In this document: one piece after another, positions 1-10,714 of the stretch
How the letters are laid out: the number at the start of each line of letters is the position of its first letter
How positions within the stretch are numbered: position 1 is the first letter of the stretch
Assembly: GCF_900187455.1 (NCBI RefSeq)
Contig: NZ_FYDX01000004.1
Span: 310,001 to 374,000 of the forward strand
DNA from: Pseudomonas sp. Irchel 3E13
GTDB taxonomy: Bacteria > Pseudomonadota > Gammaproteobacteria > Pseudomonadales > Pseudomonadaceae
Direction of reading: 5' to 3'
Length of the DNA: 64,000 nucleotides
Position numbers and translations under genes: made by a program
The notes under the pieces: model-generated
What the model was told of the DNA's origin: nothing
Database searches by the model: none
Seen by the model: the letters and a program-made list of their open reading frames with translations, nothing else

Positions 1-581
1 GCCATGCCGGTGTAGTGCATGCCGACAATCGCCACGCCCATGACCACCGCCGCCCCGCCGCGTATCTGGCGTACATAGGGCGTGTGGCGGCGCAGGCGGA
101 AGGCGATCCACAGCGCCGCCATCGACGCCCCGACTGCGATCAGCAGCGACAGGCCAAACAGCGCCACGTCGTACTCGATACCCGGCTGCATGCGCAGCGC
201 CGCCATGCCGGTGTAGTGCATGCAACTGATACCCGCGCCCATGATCCCGGCGCCCAGCAGCAACATGTGTAGCGGCAGGCTGGTCTGGCTGACCAGCCAC
301 AGGGCAAAGCCCGAAGACAGTACCGCGATGACCAGCGACAGCACGGTCAGGGTGAGGTCGTAGCCCAACTGGATCGGCAGGCTGAAGGCAAGCATGCCGA
401 TGAAATGCATCGACCAGATGCCCATGCCCATGGCCAGCGCGCCACCGCCCATCCACAGATAGACCGCCCGCCCCTTGGCCGTGGCCAGGCGTCCGGTGAG
501 GTCAAGGGCGGTGTAGGAAGCCAGGATCGCCACACACAGAGAGATGACGACCAGAGTAGGTGAGTAACTGCCAATCAACAT
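1..581 (-). CDS. MHYT-domain membrane sensor protein, N-terminal part (cut by window edge)
   Basis: The reading frame starts at ATG 581 (MLIGSYSPTLVV) and is still open at position 1, so only 193 residues are visible. The protein is a run of hydrophobic helices carrying three MHYT-type motifs: MHFIGM, then MHYTGMAAL, then MHYTGMA at the window edge. MHYT domains are integral-membrane modules proposed to bind copper through the Met and His residues and to sense a diatomic gas. In pseudomonads they usually precede a GGDEF/EAL or histidine-kinase output, which would lie outside this window. Two of the motifs are encoded by the same 20 bases (about 1-22 and 205-226), a consequence of the internal repeat of the domain. 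The family call is firm; the output domain is unknown. Confidence 0.85.
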   Translation of the reverse strand, partial: MLIGSYSPTLVVISLCVAILASYTALDLTGRLATAKGRAVYLWMGGGALAMGMGIWSMHFIGMLAFSLPIQLGYDLTLTVLSLVIAVLSSGFALWLVSQTSLPLHMLLLGAGIMGAGISCMHYTGMAALRMQPGIEYDVALFGLSLLIAVGASMAALWIAFRLRRHTPYVRQIRGGAAVVMGVAIVGMHYTGM

Positions 582-706
582 GAGGCTTTCCACGAATGGG
601 GCTGGATAGGGCAATTTGCCAGCCCATAAAAGCCGATGATTGTACTCAACCTTTCGCGAAACGCACGGAGTTTCAGCCGGTTGGTGAAGGGTGATTTGGC
701 GCGGAA

Positions 707-744
707 CTGTGGGAGCTGTTAGCCGCGAAGGGCCGCTCCCACAG
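707..744. repeat. REP-like hairpin downstream of opmB
   Basis: The inverted repeat has arms CTGTGGGAGC (707-716) and GCTCCCACAG (735-744), with an imperfect GC-rich middle. It resembles the Pseudomonas REP family and lies 37 bases past the opmB stop, so it may also end the mux transcript, but there is no T-tract. The rest of 582-780 shows nothing else I can support. Confidence 0.6.
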
Positions 745-780
745 AATCATGCGTGGCCGACGCTTTGCGACGGCGGCGGA

Positions 781-2265
781 TCACTCCTCGGTAAACGCCT
801 GTTGCGCATCCCAGCCACCGCCCAAGGCCGCGATCAACTGCACGCTGGCCACCAACCGACCCTGCAACAGGGTCAGCGCACTTCGCTCGTTGCTCAGGGC
901 GGTGGTCTGCACGTTGACCACATCCAGATAGCCGATCAGCCCTGCCCGGTACTGGTTCTCGGTCAGACGCAGCGATTCACGCGCCGATTCCAGCGCCTCC
1001 TGGCGCACATTCGCCTCGTCGCCGTAGACCTTGAGCTGGACCAGGTAGTTTTCCACTTCGCGGAAACCATCCAGTACGGTCTGCCGGTACTGCGCCACGG
1101 TCTGGTCGTAGACCGCCACGGTACGGTCGACTTCCGCCGAACGCTTGCCGGCATCGAACAGGGTCATGGCCAGGCTCGGGCCCACCGACCAGAAGCGGTT
1201 CGGCAAGCTGATCCAGTTGCTGAAGGTGCTACTGCTGTAGCCACCGCTCAAGCTCAGGCTCAAATCCGGGAAGTAAGCGGCGCGGGCAACACCGATTCCG
1301 GCGTTAGCCGCCATGACCTTGCGCTCGGCCGAGGCGATATCGGGACGTCGCTCCAGCAGTTGCGAGGGCAATTCCAGCGGAATCTGCGGCAACCCCGGGA
1401 TCGTGGTGGTCGGCGCCAGGGCGAACTCCGCCGGCAGCTTGCCCATCAGCACGGCGATGGCGTTTTCCAGTTGCGCGCGCTGCCAGACCAGGTCCACCAG
1501 GTCAGCCTCGGTGCTCTTGAGCTGGGTTTGCGCCTGGGCCACCGCGTCCTTGCCGGAAACCCCCGCCTTGTACTGGTTCTGGGTCATTTTCAGCGAGCGC
1601 TGATAGGTCGCCAGGGTCGCTTCAAGCAGCCGCTTCTGTTCGTCCATCACGCGCAATTGCAGGTAGTTTTGTACCAGCTCGGACTGCAGGCTCAGGCGCA
1701 TCGCCGCCATGTCGGCCAGGCTCGCTTCGGCACTCGCCTCGTCGGCATTCAGGCCTTCACGCAGCTTGCCCCACAGGTCGATTTCCCAACTGACGCCCAA
1801 CTGGGTGCTGTAGGTGTCGCGGATACCGCTGCTGTTGTTGCTCAGGCTCGAACTGCTGCTGCCGGTGCCCTGGCTGGAACGGGTCTTGCCGGCGCTGAGG
1901 TCGAGGCTGGGGAACAGCGACGCGCGGGAGCTGCGCACCAGGGCCTGGGCCTGACGGTACTGGGCCTCGTACTGGCGCACGGTCTGGTTGCTGGCATTGA
2001 GCTGCTCGACCAGCGCGTTCAGTTGCGCGTCGCCGTACAGCTCCCACCAGGCGCCGCGGGCCAGCGCGTCGGACGGGTTGGCCTGGGTCCAGCCTTCGGC
2101 ATGCTTGAACGGCACCGCGGTATTCATCTCCGGGCGCTGGTAATCGGGACTCAAGGTGCAAGCGCTGAGCATCGCCACGCACAGGCTGGCCGCCAGCAGG
2201 CGCGAGCCCCGGGCGCCGAGCAGGCGCAGCAGCGAAGAATCGGAAAGCAAGACAGGTTGACTCAT
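781..2265 (-). CDS. opmB: RND efflux outer-membrane factor lipoprotein OpmB
   Basis: This is an outer-membrane channel of the TolC/NodT family, completing the MuxABC-OpmB tripartite drug efflux pump. The 494-residue product begins with a lipoprotein signal sequence ending in the lipobox LSAC (acylated Cys about residue 36). It contains two repeated alpha-hairpin halves (for example QYKAGVSGKDAVAQAQTQL and QYRAGLIGYLDVVNVQTT) typical of the family, and its length is normal. It is the last gene of a four-gene operon and its start overlaps the muxC stop by four bases (2262-2265), implying translational coupling. The gene symbol rests on the muxA-B-C-opmB order; a NodT-type paralogue cannot be excluded from sequence alone. 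Confidence 0.9.
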   Translation of the reverse strand: MSQPVLLSDSSLLRLLGARGSRLLAASLCVAMLSACTLSPDYQRPEMNTAVPFKHAEGWTQANPSDALARGAWWELYGDAQLNALVEQLNASNQTVRQYEAQYRQAQALVRSSRASLFPSLDLSAGKTRSSQGTGSSSSSLSNNSSGIRDTYSTQLGVSWEIDLWGKLREGLNADEASAEASLADMAAMRLSLQSELVQNYLQLRVMDEQKRLLEATLATYQRSLKMTQNQYKAGVSGKDAVAQAQTQLKSTEADLVDLVWQRAQLENAIAVLMGKLPAEFALAPTTTIPGLPQIPLELPSQLLERRPDIASAERKVMAANAGIGVARAAYFPDLSLSLSGGYSSSTFSNWISLPNRFWSVGPSLAMTLFDAGKRSAEVDRTVAVYDQTVAQYRQTVLDGFREVENYLVQLKVYGDEANVRQEALESARESLRLTENQYRAGLIGYLDVVNVQTTALSNERSALTLLQGRLVASVQLIAALGGGWDAQQAFTEE

Positions 2266-5200
2266 AGCGGGGTTTCCAGGGCAGCGTCGGTCCGCACTCC
2301 GCGCCAGCGGTTGAAGCGATGGCGCAGACGGTCCAGATAGAGGTAGACCACCGGGGTGGTGTAAAGCGTGAGCATCTGGCTGAAGACCAGGCCGCCGATG
2401 ATGGTCACGCCCAGCGGCTGGCGCATTTCCGAGCCTTCGGCGGTGCCGAGCAACAGCGGCAAGGCGCCGAGAATCGCGGCCAGGGTGGTCATCAGGATCG
2501 GTCGCAGGCGCAGCAGGCAGGCGCGGCGGATCGATTCTTCCGGGCCGAGGCCCTCATGACGCTCCAGTTGCAGCGCCAGGTCGATCATCAGAATGGCGTT
2601 CTTCTTGACCACGCCGATCAGCAGGAACAGCCCCAGCAGCGAGATCAGGCTGAACTCGCCACCGGTGACGTAGAGCGTAAGCAAGGCCCCTACCCCGGCC
2701 GACGGCAGGGTCGAGAGGATGGTCAGCGGGTGAATGTAGCTTTCGTACAAGATGCCCAGCACCAGGTACACCAGCACCAGGGCGCCAAGAATCATCAGCG
2801 GCTGGCCTTGCTGGGTTTTGCTGAAGGCGTCGGCGGTGCCGCCAAGCTTGGCGATCACCGACTCCGGCAAGCCGACCTTGGCCACCGCCCGCTCCACCGC
2901 GGCCAGGGCCTGATCGGGGCTGTGGCCTTCGGCGACATCGAAAGAGATGTCCTCGGAGGCGAACTGCCCTTCGTGGCTGACCCGGTCGTTGGCCAGGCTG
3001 TTCTCGTAACGGGCGAACGTGGACAGCGGCACCCGCGCGCCATCGGCGGTGATCACCTCGACCTGCTCCAGGGTGCTGGGGTCCTGGGCATATTTCGGGT
3101 TGATCTCCATCACCACCTGATACTGATTGAGGCTGTCGTAGATGGTGGAGATCTGCCGCTGGCTGTAGGCGTTGTTCAGCACCGCGGTGACCATGCTCAT
3201 GTCGATGCCCAGGCGCTTGGCCTGCTCGCGGTCGACCACCAGGGTCACCTGCTGGGTGCCGCTGCCGTCACGGGCGTCGATGGCGGTCAGTTCCGGCAGC
3301 GCGCGCAGCGCCGCCACGACTTTCGGGTACCACTCGCGCAGCGCCTGCAAATCACCGCTCTGCAAGGTGTAGAGGTACTGCGAAGTGGTCTGGTCGCGGC
3401 CACCGCCACCCAGTTGCAGGTCCTGGTCGGCCATCAGGAACAGGCGGCCGCCCGGCACTTGTGGCATTTCCTTGCGCAGCCGCTCGATCACCTTCTGCGC
3501 GTCCAGCTTGCGCTCGGCAATCGGCTTGAGGCGCACCAGCACCATGGCGTTGTTGGTGCCGCTGTTGCCGCCGATAAAGCCGGCCACGCTCTGCACCGCC
3601 GGATCGGCGAGCAAGGCGCGGCGGTAGATTTCCATTTTCGGCTGCATCACGGTGAACGACAGGCCGTCATCGCCGCGGATGAAGCCCTGCAACTGGCCGG
3701 TATCCTGCTGCGGCATCAGGGTCTTGGGCACCACCACATACAGCGCGATATTCACGCCGATGGCCAGCAGCAGGCTGAACAAGGTCAGCTTGCGATGGCG
3801 CAGCGCCCAGCCGAGGCTGCGGTCGTAGCCGGCGATCATGCGTCGGTTCAGGCTGTCGCTCCAGCGTTGCAGGCGGGTCTGTCCGGCGTCGTGGGCATGG
3901 GGCTTGAGCCAGCGGGCGCAGAGCATCGGGGTCAGGGTCAGCGACACCACCAGCGAGACAATGATCGCCGACGCCATGGTGATGGAGAACTCGCGGAACA
4001 GCGCATTGACAATGCCGCCCATGAACAGGATCGAGACAAACACCGCCACCAGCGACACGTTCATCGACAGCAGGGTGAACCCCACTTCCTTGGCCCCGAG
4101 GTAGGCCGCGCGCATCGGCGGCTGGCCGTCCTCGATATGCCGGGAAATGTTCTCCAGCACCACGATGGCGTCGTCCACCACCAATCCGGTAGCAAGGATC
4201 AGCGCCATCAGCGACAGGTTGTTCAGCGAGAAACCGCACAGGTACATCACCGCGAAGGTGCCCACCAGCGACACCGGCACCGCCAGCGTCGGGATCAGCG
4301 AAGCGCGGAAATTGCCGAGGAACAGGTAGACCACCAGGATCACCAGCACCACCGCGATCAACAGGGTGTGCTCGGCTTCCTTGAGGGTCGCCTTGATCAC
4401 CGGCGAACGGTCCATGGCGATGTTCAACTGGACGCTGGACGGCAGCAGCGACTGCAGCGCCGGCAACTGCGCCTTGATCTGCTCCACGGTCTCGATGATG
4501 TTGGCGCCGCTCTGGCGGTTGATCACCAGCAGCACCGCCTCGTCGTCGTTGAAGAAGCCGCTGTTGTAGCGGTTTTCCACGCCGTCGGTGACTTTCGCCA
4601 CATCGCTCAGGCGCAGCACCGAACCGTTCTGGTAACGGATCACCAGCGGCTCGTAGTCCTTGGCTTTCTCCAGTTGGTCATTGGCGCGCACCTGCCAGTT
4701 GCGGCCAGCATCCTCGACGAAGCCCATGGGCCGGCGCTGGTTGGCCGCGGCCACCGTCTCGCGCACATCGTCCAGGGACAGGCCGTACTGAGTGAGCCTT
4801 TTCGGCTCCAGCTCGATGCGCACCGCCGGCAGCGAGCTGCCGCCGATCTGCACCTCGCCCACGCCGGACACCTGGGACAGGCTCTGGGACAGGATGGTCG
4901 ACGCCAAATCGTACAACTGCCCCTTCTGCAACACTTCGGAGGTCAGCGACAGCACCATGATCGGTGCCTGCGACGGGTTGATCTTCTTGTAGGTAGGCAT
5001 GCTGCGCATGCCGCTCGGCAATAGGTTGCGCGTGGCGTTGATCGCCGCCTGCACTTCCCGTGCGGCGCCGTCGATGTCACGGTCGAGGTCGAAGCCGAGA
5101 ATCACCCGGGTCGAGCCCTGGCTGGAACTGCTGGTCAGGGTGGTGACGCCGGCGATGGTGCCCAGCTTGCGCTCCAGCGGCGTCGCCACCGTCGCCGCCA

Positions 5201-5375
5201 TGACCTCGGGGCTGGCCCCCGGCAGGCTGGCCGAGACCACGATCACCGGGAAGTCCATCTTCGGCAGCGGCGCCACCGGCAACAGGCCGAAGCTGACGCC
5301 ACCCAACAGCAAGATCGCCAGGCTCAGCAGCATGGTCGCCACCGGGCGACGGATAAATGGGCCGGACAGGTTCAA
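2262..5375 (-). CDS. muxC: RND efflux inner-membrane transporter MuxC (MdtC-like)
   Basis: This is the second RND proton/drug antiporter subunit of the pump. Two RND subunits (MuxB and MuxC) form a heterotrimer in this family, as in MdtBC. I place the start at the TTG at 5375 (MNLSGPFIRRPVATML), preceded by GGGGAG six bases upstream; a longer frame to 5486 would run into the end of muxB. This gives 1037 residues, the usual size. The proton-relay Asp pair in TM4 is visible as GLVVDDAIVVLEN, and the TM10 lysines as GVVKKNAILMID. It is 52 bases after muxB and overlaps opmB. Confidence 0.92.
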   Translation of the reverse strand: MNLSGPFIRRPVATMLLSLAILLLGGVSFGLLPVAPLPKMDFPVIVVSASLPGASPEVMAATVATPLERKLGTIAGVTTLTSSSSQGSTRVILGFDLDRDIDGAAREVQAAINATRNLLPSGMRSMPTYKKINPSQAPIMVLSLTSEVLQKGQLYDLASTILSQSLSQVSGVGEVQIGGSSLPAVRIELEPKRLTQYGLSLDDVRETVAAANQRRPMGFVEDAGRNWQVRANDQLEKAKDYEPLVIRYQNGSVLRLSDVAKVTDGVENRYNSGFFNDDEAVLLVINRQSGANIIETVEQIKAQLPALQSLLPSSVQLNIAMDRSPVIKATLKEAEHTLLIAVVLVILVVYLFLGNFRASLIPTLAVPVSLVGTFAVMYLCGFSLNNLSLMALILATGLVVDDAIVVLENISRHIEDGQPPMRAAYLGAKEVGFTLLSMNVSLVAVFVSILFMGGIVNALFREFSITMASAIIVSLVVSLTLTPMLCARWLKPHAHDAGQTRLQRWSDSLNRRMIAGYDRSLGWALRHRKLTLFSLLLAIGVNIALYVVVPKTLMPQQDTGQLQGFIRGDDGLSFTVMQPKMEIYRRALLADPAVQSVAGFIGGNSGTNNAMVLVRLKPIAERKLDAQKVIERLRKEMPQVPGGRLFLMADQDLQLGGGGRDQTTSQYLYTLQSGDLQALREWYPKVVAALRALPELTAIDARDGSGTQQVTLVVDREQAKRLGIDMSMVTAVLNNAYSQRQISTIYDSLNQYQVVMEINPKYAQDPSTLEQVEVITADGARVPLSTFARYENSLANDRVSHEGQFASEDISFDVAEGHSPDQALAAVERAVAKVGLPESVIAKLGGTADAFSKTQQGQPLMILGALVLVYLVLGILYESYIHPLTILSTLPSAGVGALLTLYVTGGEFSLISLLGLFLLIGVVKKNAILMIDLALQLERHEGLGPEESIRRACLLRLRPILMTTLAAILGALPLLLGTAEGSEMRQPLGVTIIGGLVFSQMLTLYTTPVVYLYLDRLRHRFNRWRGVRTDAALETPL

Positions 5376-5427
5376 GAGCAGCTCCCCGTGACACTCGGCA
5401 AACTGCAAGCAGGGTTGTGGAGGCTGA

Positions 5428-8400
5428 TCACACCGCTTCCTCCACAACGTTCTGTTCAGGTTTGAAACGGCGCGCCAGGCGATCAAAGTACAGGTAGATC
5501 ACCGGCGTGGTGAACAGCGTGAGGACCTGGCTGACCAGCAGCCCGCCGACCATCACCAGGCCCAGCGGCTGGCGCAGCTCGGCGCCGGAGCCGGTGGCGA
5601 GCATCAGCGGCACGGCGCCGAACAACGCCGCCAGGGTGGTCATCAGGATCGGCCGGAAACGCAGCAGTGCGGCCTGGTAGATCGCGGTTTGCGGGTCCAT
5701 GCCCTGGTGGCGTTCGGCTTCGAGGGCGAAGTCGATCATCATGATCGCGTTTTTCTTGACGATACCGATCAGCAGGATGATGCCGATGATGGCGATCATC
5801 CCCAGGTCATTGCCGGTGAGGATCAGCGCCAGCAAGGCGCCCACCGCCGCCGACGGCAGGGTCGAGAGGATGGTGATCGGGTGGATGTAGCTCTCGTAGA
5901 GCACGCCGAGCACGATGTACATGGTTACCACGGCGGCGAGCACCAGCAGCAGCGTGCTCGACAGCGACGCCTGGAAGGCCTCGGCCGCACCCTGGAAGCG
6001 GGTCTGCACGCCCAGCGGCATGCCGATGTCCTTCTGCACCTGCTCGATGACCTGCACCGCCTCGCCCAGGGATACGCCTTCGGCCAGGTTGAACGACATC
6101 ATCACCGCCGGGAACTGGCCGATATGAGCGATAGCCAGTTGCGCCTGACGTTCCTCGACGCGAGCCAGGGCCGACAGCCGGACCTGCGCGCCGTCGGTGG
6201 TCTTGACGTAGATCTGGTCCAGCACCTTGGGCCCGATGCTCGACGCGGCGGCGGCCTGCAGCACCACACGGTACTGGCTGGCCTGGGTGTAGATGGTGGA
6301 AATCTGCCGCTGGCCAAAGGCGTCATACAGCGCATTGGTGATTTCCGAGACGGTCACGCCGAGGCGGCTGGCGGCGTCGCGGTCGATCACCAGGAAGACT
6401 TGCAGGCCCTTGTCCTGCAAGTCACTGGCAACGTCGGTGAGTTCCGGCCGCTGTTGCAGGGTCTGCACCAGGGTGTCGCTCCACGTCGACAGCAACTCGG
6501 CATCCGGCGAAGACAGGCTGAACTGGTACTGGGTGCGGCTGACCCGGTCCTCGATGCTCAGGTCCTGCACCGGCTGCATGAACAGGCGGATGCCGCTGAG
6601 GCGGTCGACCCGTGGTTGCAGGCGGGCGATCACCTGGGCCGCGGTGAGGTCGCGCTCGCCGTGGGGCTTGAGGTTGATCAGCAGGCGACCGCTGTTCAGC
6701 GTCGCGTTGTCGCCATCGACACCGATATAGGACGACAGGCTTTCCACCGCCGGGTCTTCGAGGACCAACGCGGCCAGTTCCTGCTGGCGCTGGCTCATGG
6801 CGGTGAAGGAAATCGACTGCGGCGCCTCGGAAATACCCTGGATCACCCCGGTGTCCTGCACCGGGAAGAAGCCCTTGGGCACCACCAGATACAGCAGCAC
6901 GGTCAGGCCCAGGGTCGCCACCGCCACCAGCAAGGTCAGCGGCTGGTGCCGCAGGACCCACTGCAGGCCGCGGCCATAATGCTCGATCATCCAGTCGATC
7001 CAGGCACCGCTGGCACGGTAGAAACGGCCCTGCTCTTCTTCCTTCGGCTCGCGCTTGAGCAAGCGCGCGCACATCATCGGCGTCAGGGTCAGGGACACCA
7101 CCAGGGAAATCAGGATCGCCACCGCCAGGGTGATGGCGAATTCGCGGAACAGCCGCCCCACTACATCGGCCATGAACAGCAGCGGGATCAATACCGCGAT
7201 CAGCGAGAAGGTCAGCGAGATCAGGGTGAAACCGATCTGCCGGGCGCCCTTGAGCGCCGCCTGCAACGGCGTCTCCCCTTCCTCGATATGGCGGGCGATG
7301 TTCTCCAGCATGACGATGGCATCGTCCACCACGAAACCGGTGGCGATGGTCAGCGCCATCAGGGTCAGGTTGTTGATCGAGAAGCCGGCCAGGTACATCA
7401 CGCCGAAGGTGCCGATCAACGACAGCGGCACCGCGACCGACGGAATAATGGTCGCACTGACCCGGCGCAGGAACAGGAACGTGACCATCACCACCAGGGC
7501 GATGGCGATCAGCAGTTCATGCTGCACATCCTTGACCGAGGCGCGGATGGTCTGGGTGCGGTCGGTGAGCACCGCCACGTCGAGGCCGGCCGGCAGGTTG
7601 TCGGTGATCGACGGCAGCATCTGCTTGATCCGGTCCACCACCTCGATGACGTTGGCCCCCGGCTGGCGCTGGATGTTCAGCAACACCGCCTGGTTCTGGT
7701 TGGCCCAGGCCGCCAGGCGCTCGTTCTCGGCGCCGTCGACGATCTCGGCGACATCCTTCAGGCGCAGCGGCGCGCCGTTGGCGTAGGCGAGGATCAGGTT
7801 GGCGTATTCCTCGGGGGAGCGCAGTTGGTCGTTGGCGTCGAGCATCGACACCCGGGTCGGGCCGTCGAAGTTGCCCTTGGGCTGGTTGACGTTGGAGGCA
7901 CCGACCAAGGTGCGCACATCGGCAAGGTTCAGGCCCGCCGAGGCCAGCGCCTCGGGGTTGACCTTGATCCGCACCGCCTGGCGCTGGCCGCCGGCGATGC
8001 TGACCATGCCGACGCCGCTGATCTGGGCGATCTTCTGCGCCATGCGGGTATCGACCAGGTCATTGAGCTTGGGCAACGGCATGGTCTTCGAGGAAATCGC
8101 CAGGGTCAGCACCGGGGTGTCCGCCGGGTTGACCTTGTTGTACACCGGCGGTGCCGGCAGGTCGCTGGGCAGCAGGTTACTGGCGGCGTTGATCGCGGCC
8201 TGGACCTGTTGCTCGGCGACATCCATGTTCATTTCCAGGCTGAAGCGCAGGGTCAGCACCGACGCGCCACCGGAACTGGTGGACGCCATCTGGGTCAGGC
8301 CCGGCATCTGTCCGAACTGGCGCTCCAGCGGCGCGGTCACGGCGCTGGTCATTACCTGCGGACTGGCGCCGGGATACAGGGTCATGACCCGGATGGTCGG

Positions 8401-8526
8401 GTAATCCACCTGGGGCAAGGCCGCCACCGGCAGCAATTTGTAGGCGATCAGGCCGGCCAGGACGATGGCCAGCATGCTCAGCGTGGTGGCAACCGGACGG
8501 AGGATGAACAGCCGCGAGAGGTTCAT
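5428..8526 (-). CDS. muxB: RND efflux inner-membrane transporter MuxB (MdtB-like)
   Basis: This is the first RND antiporter subunit of the MuxABC-OpmB pump, 1032 residues, starting [16 protein letters not shown]. It has the RND layout of two six-helix bundles each followed by a large periplasmic domain. The TM4 Asp pair ([13 protein letters not shown]) and the TM10 segment [15 protein letters not shown] are intact, so it should couple to the proton gradient. Its ATG overlaps the muxA stop by four bases. MuxB and MuxC are clearly paralogous, with the same opening motif NLS-x-x-F-I-x-RPVAT. The substrates cannot be deduced from the sequence; in P. aeruginosa the pump handles several antibiotics. 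Confidence 0.93.
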   Translation of the reverse strand: MNLSRLFILRPVATTLSMLAIVLAGLIAYKLLPVAALPQVDYPTIRVMTLYPGASPQVMTSAVTAPLERQFGQMPGLTQMASTSSGGASVLTLRFSLEMNMDVAEQQVQAAINAASNLLPSDLPAPPVYNKVNPADTPVLTLAISSKTMPLPKLNDLVDTRMAQKIAQISGVGMVSIAGGQRQAVRIKVNPEALASAGLNLADVRTLVGASNVNQPKGNFDGPTRVSMLDANDQLRSPEEYANLILAYANGAPLRLKDVAEIVDGAENERLAAWANQNQAVLLNIQRQPGANVIEVVDRIKQMLPSITDNLPAGLDVAVLTDRTQTIRASVKDVQHELLIAIALVVMVTFLFLRRVSATIIPSVAVPLSLIGTFGVMYLAGFSINNLTLMALTIATGFVVDDAIVMLENIARHIEEGETPLQAALKGARQIGFTLISLTFSLIAVLIPLLFMADVVGRLFREFAITLAVAILISLVVSLTLTPMMCARLLKREPKEEEQGRFYRASGAWIDWMIEHYGRGLQWVLRHQPLTLLVAVATLGLTVLLYLVVPKGFFPVQDTGVIQGISEAPQSISFTAMSQRQQELAALVLEDPAVESLSSYIGVDGDNATLNSGRLLINLKPHGERDLTAAQVIARLQPRVDRLSGIRLFMQPVQDLSIEDRVSRTQYQFSLSSPDAELLSTWSDTLVQTLQQRPELTDVASDLQDKGLQVFLVIDRDAASRLGVTVSEITNALYDAFGQRQISTIYTQASQYRVVLQAAAASSIGPKVLDQIYVKTTDGAQVRLSALARVEERQAQLAIAHIGQFPAVMMSFNLAEGVSLGEAVQVIEQVQKDIGMPLGVQTRFQGAAEAFQASLSSTLLLVLAAVVTMYIVLGVLYESYIHPITILSTLPSAAVGALLALILTGNDLGMIAIIGIILLIGIVKKNAIMMIDFALEAERHQGMDPQTAIYQAALLRFRPILMTTLAALFGAVPLMLATGSGAELRQPLGLVMVGGLLVSQVLTLFTTPVIYLYFDRLARRFKPEQNVVEEAV

Positions 8527-9854
8527 GCGCCAGCCTTGCCTTGACGGGCCGGACGCTCAGGCACGGCCGAGACATCGTTCTTGTCCTGGCCTTGCAAATG
8601 CTGGCCGGGCGTCGTCGGGACCTCGGCGGCGTCGTCCACCACGTCAACCACGGTGCCGTCGCGCAGGCGATCGGTGCCTTCCAGCACCACCCGCTCGCCC
8701 TTGGCCAGGCCTTCCTTGATCACCGTGCGCTCGCCGTCGCTGGCGCCCAGCTTGAGGGTGCGGATATGCACCTTGTTCTCGGCGTCCACGACATAGACGA
8801 AGGTACCGTTGGTGCCGAACTGGATCGCCGCCGCCGGGGCGGTGATCACGTCTTTCTGGGTATCGGCGAGCAGGCGCACGTTGACGAACTGGTTGGGGAA
8901 CAGCGCTTCGTCCTGGTTCTCGAAACGCGCCTTGAATTTCAGCGTGCCGGTGGTGATGTCGATCTGGTTGTCGAGGCTGCGCAGCACACCGACGGCCTGC
9001 TGGCGAGTGTCGCCGCGGTCCCAGGCCTCGACCGGCAGCGGCGCGCCACTGCGGAAGCGCGCGAGCACGGTGTCCAGGTCGGTTTCCGGCAGGGTGAAGG
9101 CGACGGTGATCGGCTGGGTCTGGGTGATCACCACCAGCGCGGTGGTGTCGTTGGCCGCCACCAGGTTGCCCAGGTCCAGTTGACGCAGGCCGAGGCGACC
9201 ACCGATAGGCGCGCGGATTTTAGTGAAGTCGAGGTTCAGCTTGGCGTCGTTGACCGCCGCCTGGTTGGTCTTGATCGTGCCTTCGTACTGCGCGACCAGC
9301 GCGGCCTGGGTATCGAGGGTCTGCTTGGCGATGCTGTCTTCGGCGAACAAGCCTTTATAGCGCCCAAGGTCAATCTGGGCGTTCTTCAGTTGCGCCTGGT
9401 TCTGCGCCAGAGTGCCTTCGGCCTGCTGCAGGGCGATCTGGTAGCTGCGCGGATCGATCTCGGCGAGCAGGTCGCCGGCCTTGACCTGCTGGCCTTCCTG
9501 GAAGTGCACCTTGACCAACTCCCCCGCCACCCGGCTGCGCACGTTGACCGTGTTGGTCGCGGTGACCGTGCCCAGCGCCTTGTAATACAGCGGGAAGTCG
9601 CCCACCGCTGCGGACGCTACGCGCACCGGAACCGTGGCGGTCGAGTTGCCGAAGCCCGGACGCCCCGGACCACCCATGGGACCCGCGCCGCCGCGCCGGC
9701 CCACTGCCGGCGCCTCGCTCTTGGCCGGGGCCTTGGTTGTCGTCGATGCCGGCCACAGCCACCAGCACAGGCCGGCGACCAGCAACAGAATCAACAGGCT
9801 GAACAGCCAGCGGCGGGAAGAACGGGAGGAAGATTGCATGGGTTGACCGACCAT
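8523..9854 (-). CDS. muxA: RND efflux periplasmic adaptor MuxA (membrane fusion protein)
   Basis: This is the periplasmic adaptor that links the MuxBC transporter to OpmB, 443 residues. It has a short basic N-terminus and one membrane anchor (about residues 16-36), then a linker of Gly/Pro. The typical lipoyl halves follow ([25 protein letters not shown], given in part, and [13 protein letters not shown]), enclosing an alpha-hairpin and a beta-barrel. The ATG at 9854 is used; a second in-frame ATG at 9839 ([11 protein letters not shown]) is equally possible because neither has a strong ribosome-binding site. It is the first gene of the operon, so the promoter should lie in 9855-9968, where I could not define a regulator site. 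Confidence 0.9.
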   Translation of the reverse strand: MVGQPMQSSSRSSRRWLFSLLILLLVAGLCWWLWPASTTTKAPAKSEAPAVGRRGGAGPMGGPGRPGFGNSTATVPVRVASAAVGDFPLYYKALGTVTATNTVNVRSRVAGELVKVHFQEGQQVKAGDLLAEIDPRSYQIALQQAEGTLAQNQAQLKNAQIDLGRYKGLFAEDSIAKQTLDTQAALVAQYEGTIKTNQAAVNDAKLNLDFTKIRAPIGGRLGLRQLDLGNLVAANDTTALVVITQTQPITVAFTLPETDLDTVLARFRSGAPLPVEAWDRGDTRQQAVGVLRSLDNQIDITTGTLKFKARFENQDEALFPNQFVNVRLLADTQKDVITAPAAAIQFGTNGTFVYVVDAENKVHIRTLKLGASDGERTVIKEGLAKGERVVLEGTDRLRDGTVVDVVDDAAEVPTTPGQHLQGQDKNDVSAVPERPARQGKAGA

Positions 9855-9970
9855 ATCTGCGCAGGAAACTTTGAAGGAGGCTGAACGATAAGCACTCGGG
9901 ACCGATTAGCAAAGCGCCTTTACCGGCAATTTACTGATCACTGACGTAGCCAAGGCCCTGAACTTTAAAT

Positions 9971-9998
9971 GAAAACGGCCTGGACAAAGCCAGGCCGT
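9971..9998 (-). terminator. Rho-independent terminator of tpx
   Basis: A perfect nine-base stem ACGGCCTGG / CCAGGCCGT (9975-9983 and 9990-9998) with a six-base loop is followed on the minus strand by TTTT and a T-rich run. It lies about 40 bases past the tpx stop and reads in the correct direction. Confidence 0.85.
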
Positions 9999-10038
9999 CA
10001 TCACGTTTCAGGTTTTTGCGGGCAAGCCCGCGAGCAAC

Positions 10039-10539
10039 TTACTTCAGGACAGCAAGGGCTGCCTCGTAGTTCGGCTCTTCGGCGATTTCGCCAACCAGCT
10101 CGCTGTGCAGCACCTTGTCGTTCTCATCGACGACGACTACGGCACGGGCGGCCAGGCCAGCCAGCGGGCCGTCGGCAATGGCAACGCCGTAGTTTTCGAG
10201 GAACTCGCGGCCGCGCAGGGTCGACAGGTTCTTCACGTTGGTCAGGCCTTCGGCGCCGCAGAAACGCGCCTGGGCGAACGGCAGGTCGGCGGATACGCAC
10301 AGCACCACGGTGTTGGCCAGTTCATTGGCCTGGGCGTTGAATTTGCGCACGGAGGTGGCGCAAGTCGGGGTGTCGACGCTCGGGAAGATGTTCAGCACTT
10401 TGCGCTTGCCGGCGAAGTCCTTCAGCGACACATCAGCCAGGCCCTCGCCGACCAGCGAAAACGCTGGCGCCTGAGCGCCGGCTTTCGGCAGCTCGCCGTT
10501 GACCTGAACCGGATTGCCTTTGAGAGTCACTTGAGCCAT
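10039..10539 (-). CDS. tpx: Thiol peroxidase, atypical 2-Cys peroxiredoxin
   Basis: Tpx reduces hydrogen peroxide and alkyl hydroperoxides at the expense of thioredoxin. The 166-residue protein has the peroxidatic Cys60 in the motif [11 protein letters not shown] and the resolving Cys94 in ARFCGAEG, the spacing typical of Tpx. Full length matches the family. The gene appears monocistronic: it has its own terminator and a 175-base gap upstream. A GCGGGCAAGCCCGC palindrome lies just past the stop (about 10018-10031) and may be a REP remnant. Confidence 0.97.
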   Translation of the reverse strand: MAQVTLKGNPVQVNGELPKAGAQAPAFSLVGEGLADVSLKDFAGKRKVLNIFPSVDTPTCATSVRKFNAQANELANTVVLCVSADLPFAQARFCGAEGLTNVKNLSTLRGREFLENYGVAIADGPLAGLAARAVVVVDENDKVLHSELVGEIAEEPNYEAALAVLK

Positions 10540-10680
10540 GAACGGAGTCCTTATGCGAGAGGATAAAAGGACCCAGAGTTAAGCACGAAAGTCGGCGTCC
10601 ACCTATGGGCGGAATGCAAATTGTTGAATTGCCGGACAATTTTTGTGGACAAAACAGGGTTAAAAAACCGAACAATCTGT

Positions 10681-10705
10681 CGCGACGGCCCACCGGACCG
10701 TCGCG
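10681..10705 (-). terminator. Candidate terminator of the transporter gene
   Basis: The inverted repeat CGCGACGG / CCGTCGCG (10681-10688 and 10698-10705) lies ten bases past the transporter stop. The T-run on the minus strand comes only some 15 bases later, so termination is plausible but not certain. Confidence 0.45.
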
Positions 10706-10714
10706 CCACAAGCA

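Noticed and set aside
1..226. The duplicated 20-base sequence near the left edge as a mobile repeat
   Set aside because: Both copies encode the same MHYT motif in frame, so protein repeat structure explains the identity.
691..2340. Long plus-strand open frame (549 codons) over opmB
   Set aside because: It is a GC-driven shadow: it is rich in Arg/Gln/His, has no domain, and lies opposite a clear outer-membrane factor. The same applies to long frames opposite muxB, muxC, mqo, tssM, clpV, vgrG and the sfnB operon.
2262..5486. muxC starting at 5486
   Set aside because: The extra 37 codons overlap the end of muxB and do not resemble an RND N-terminus. The TTG at 5375 with GGGGAG gives the canonical NLSGPFIRRPVAT start.
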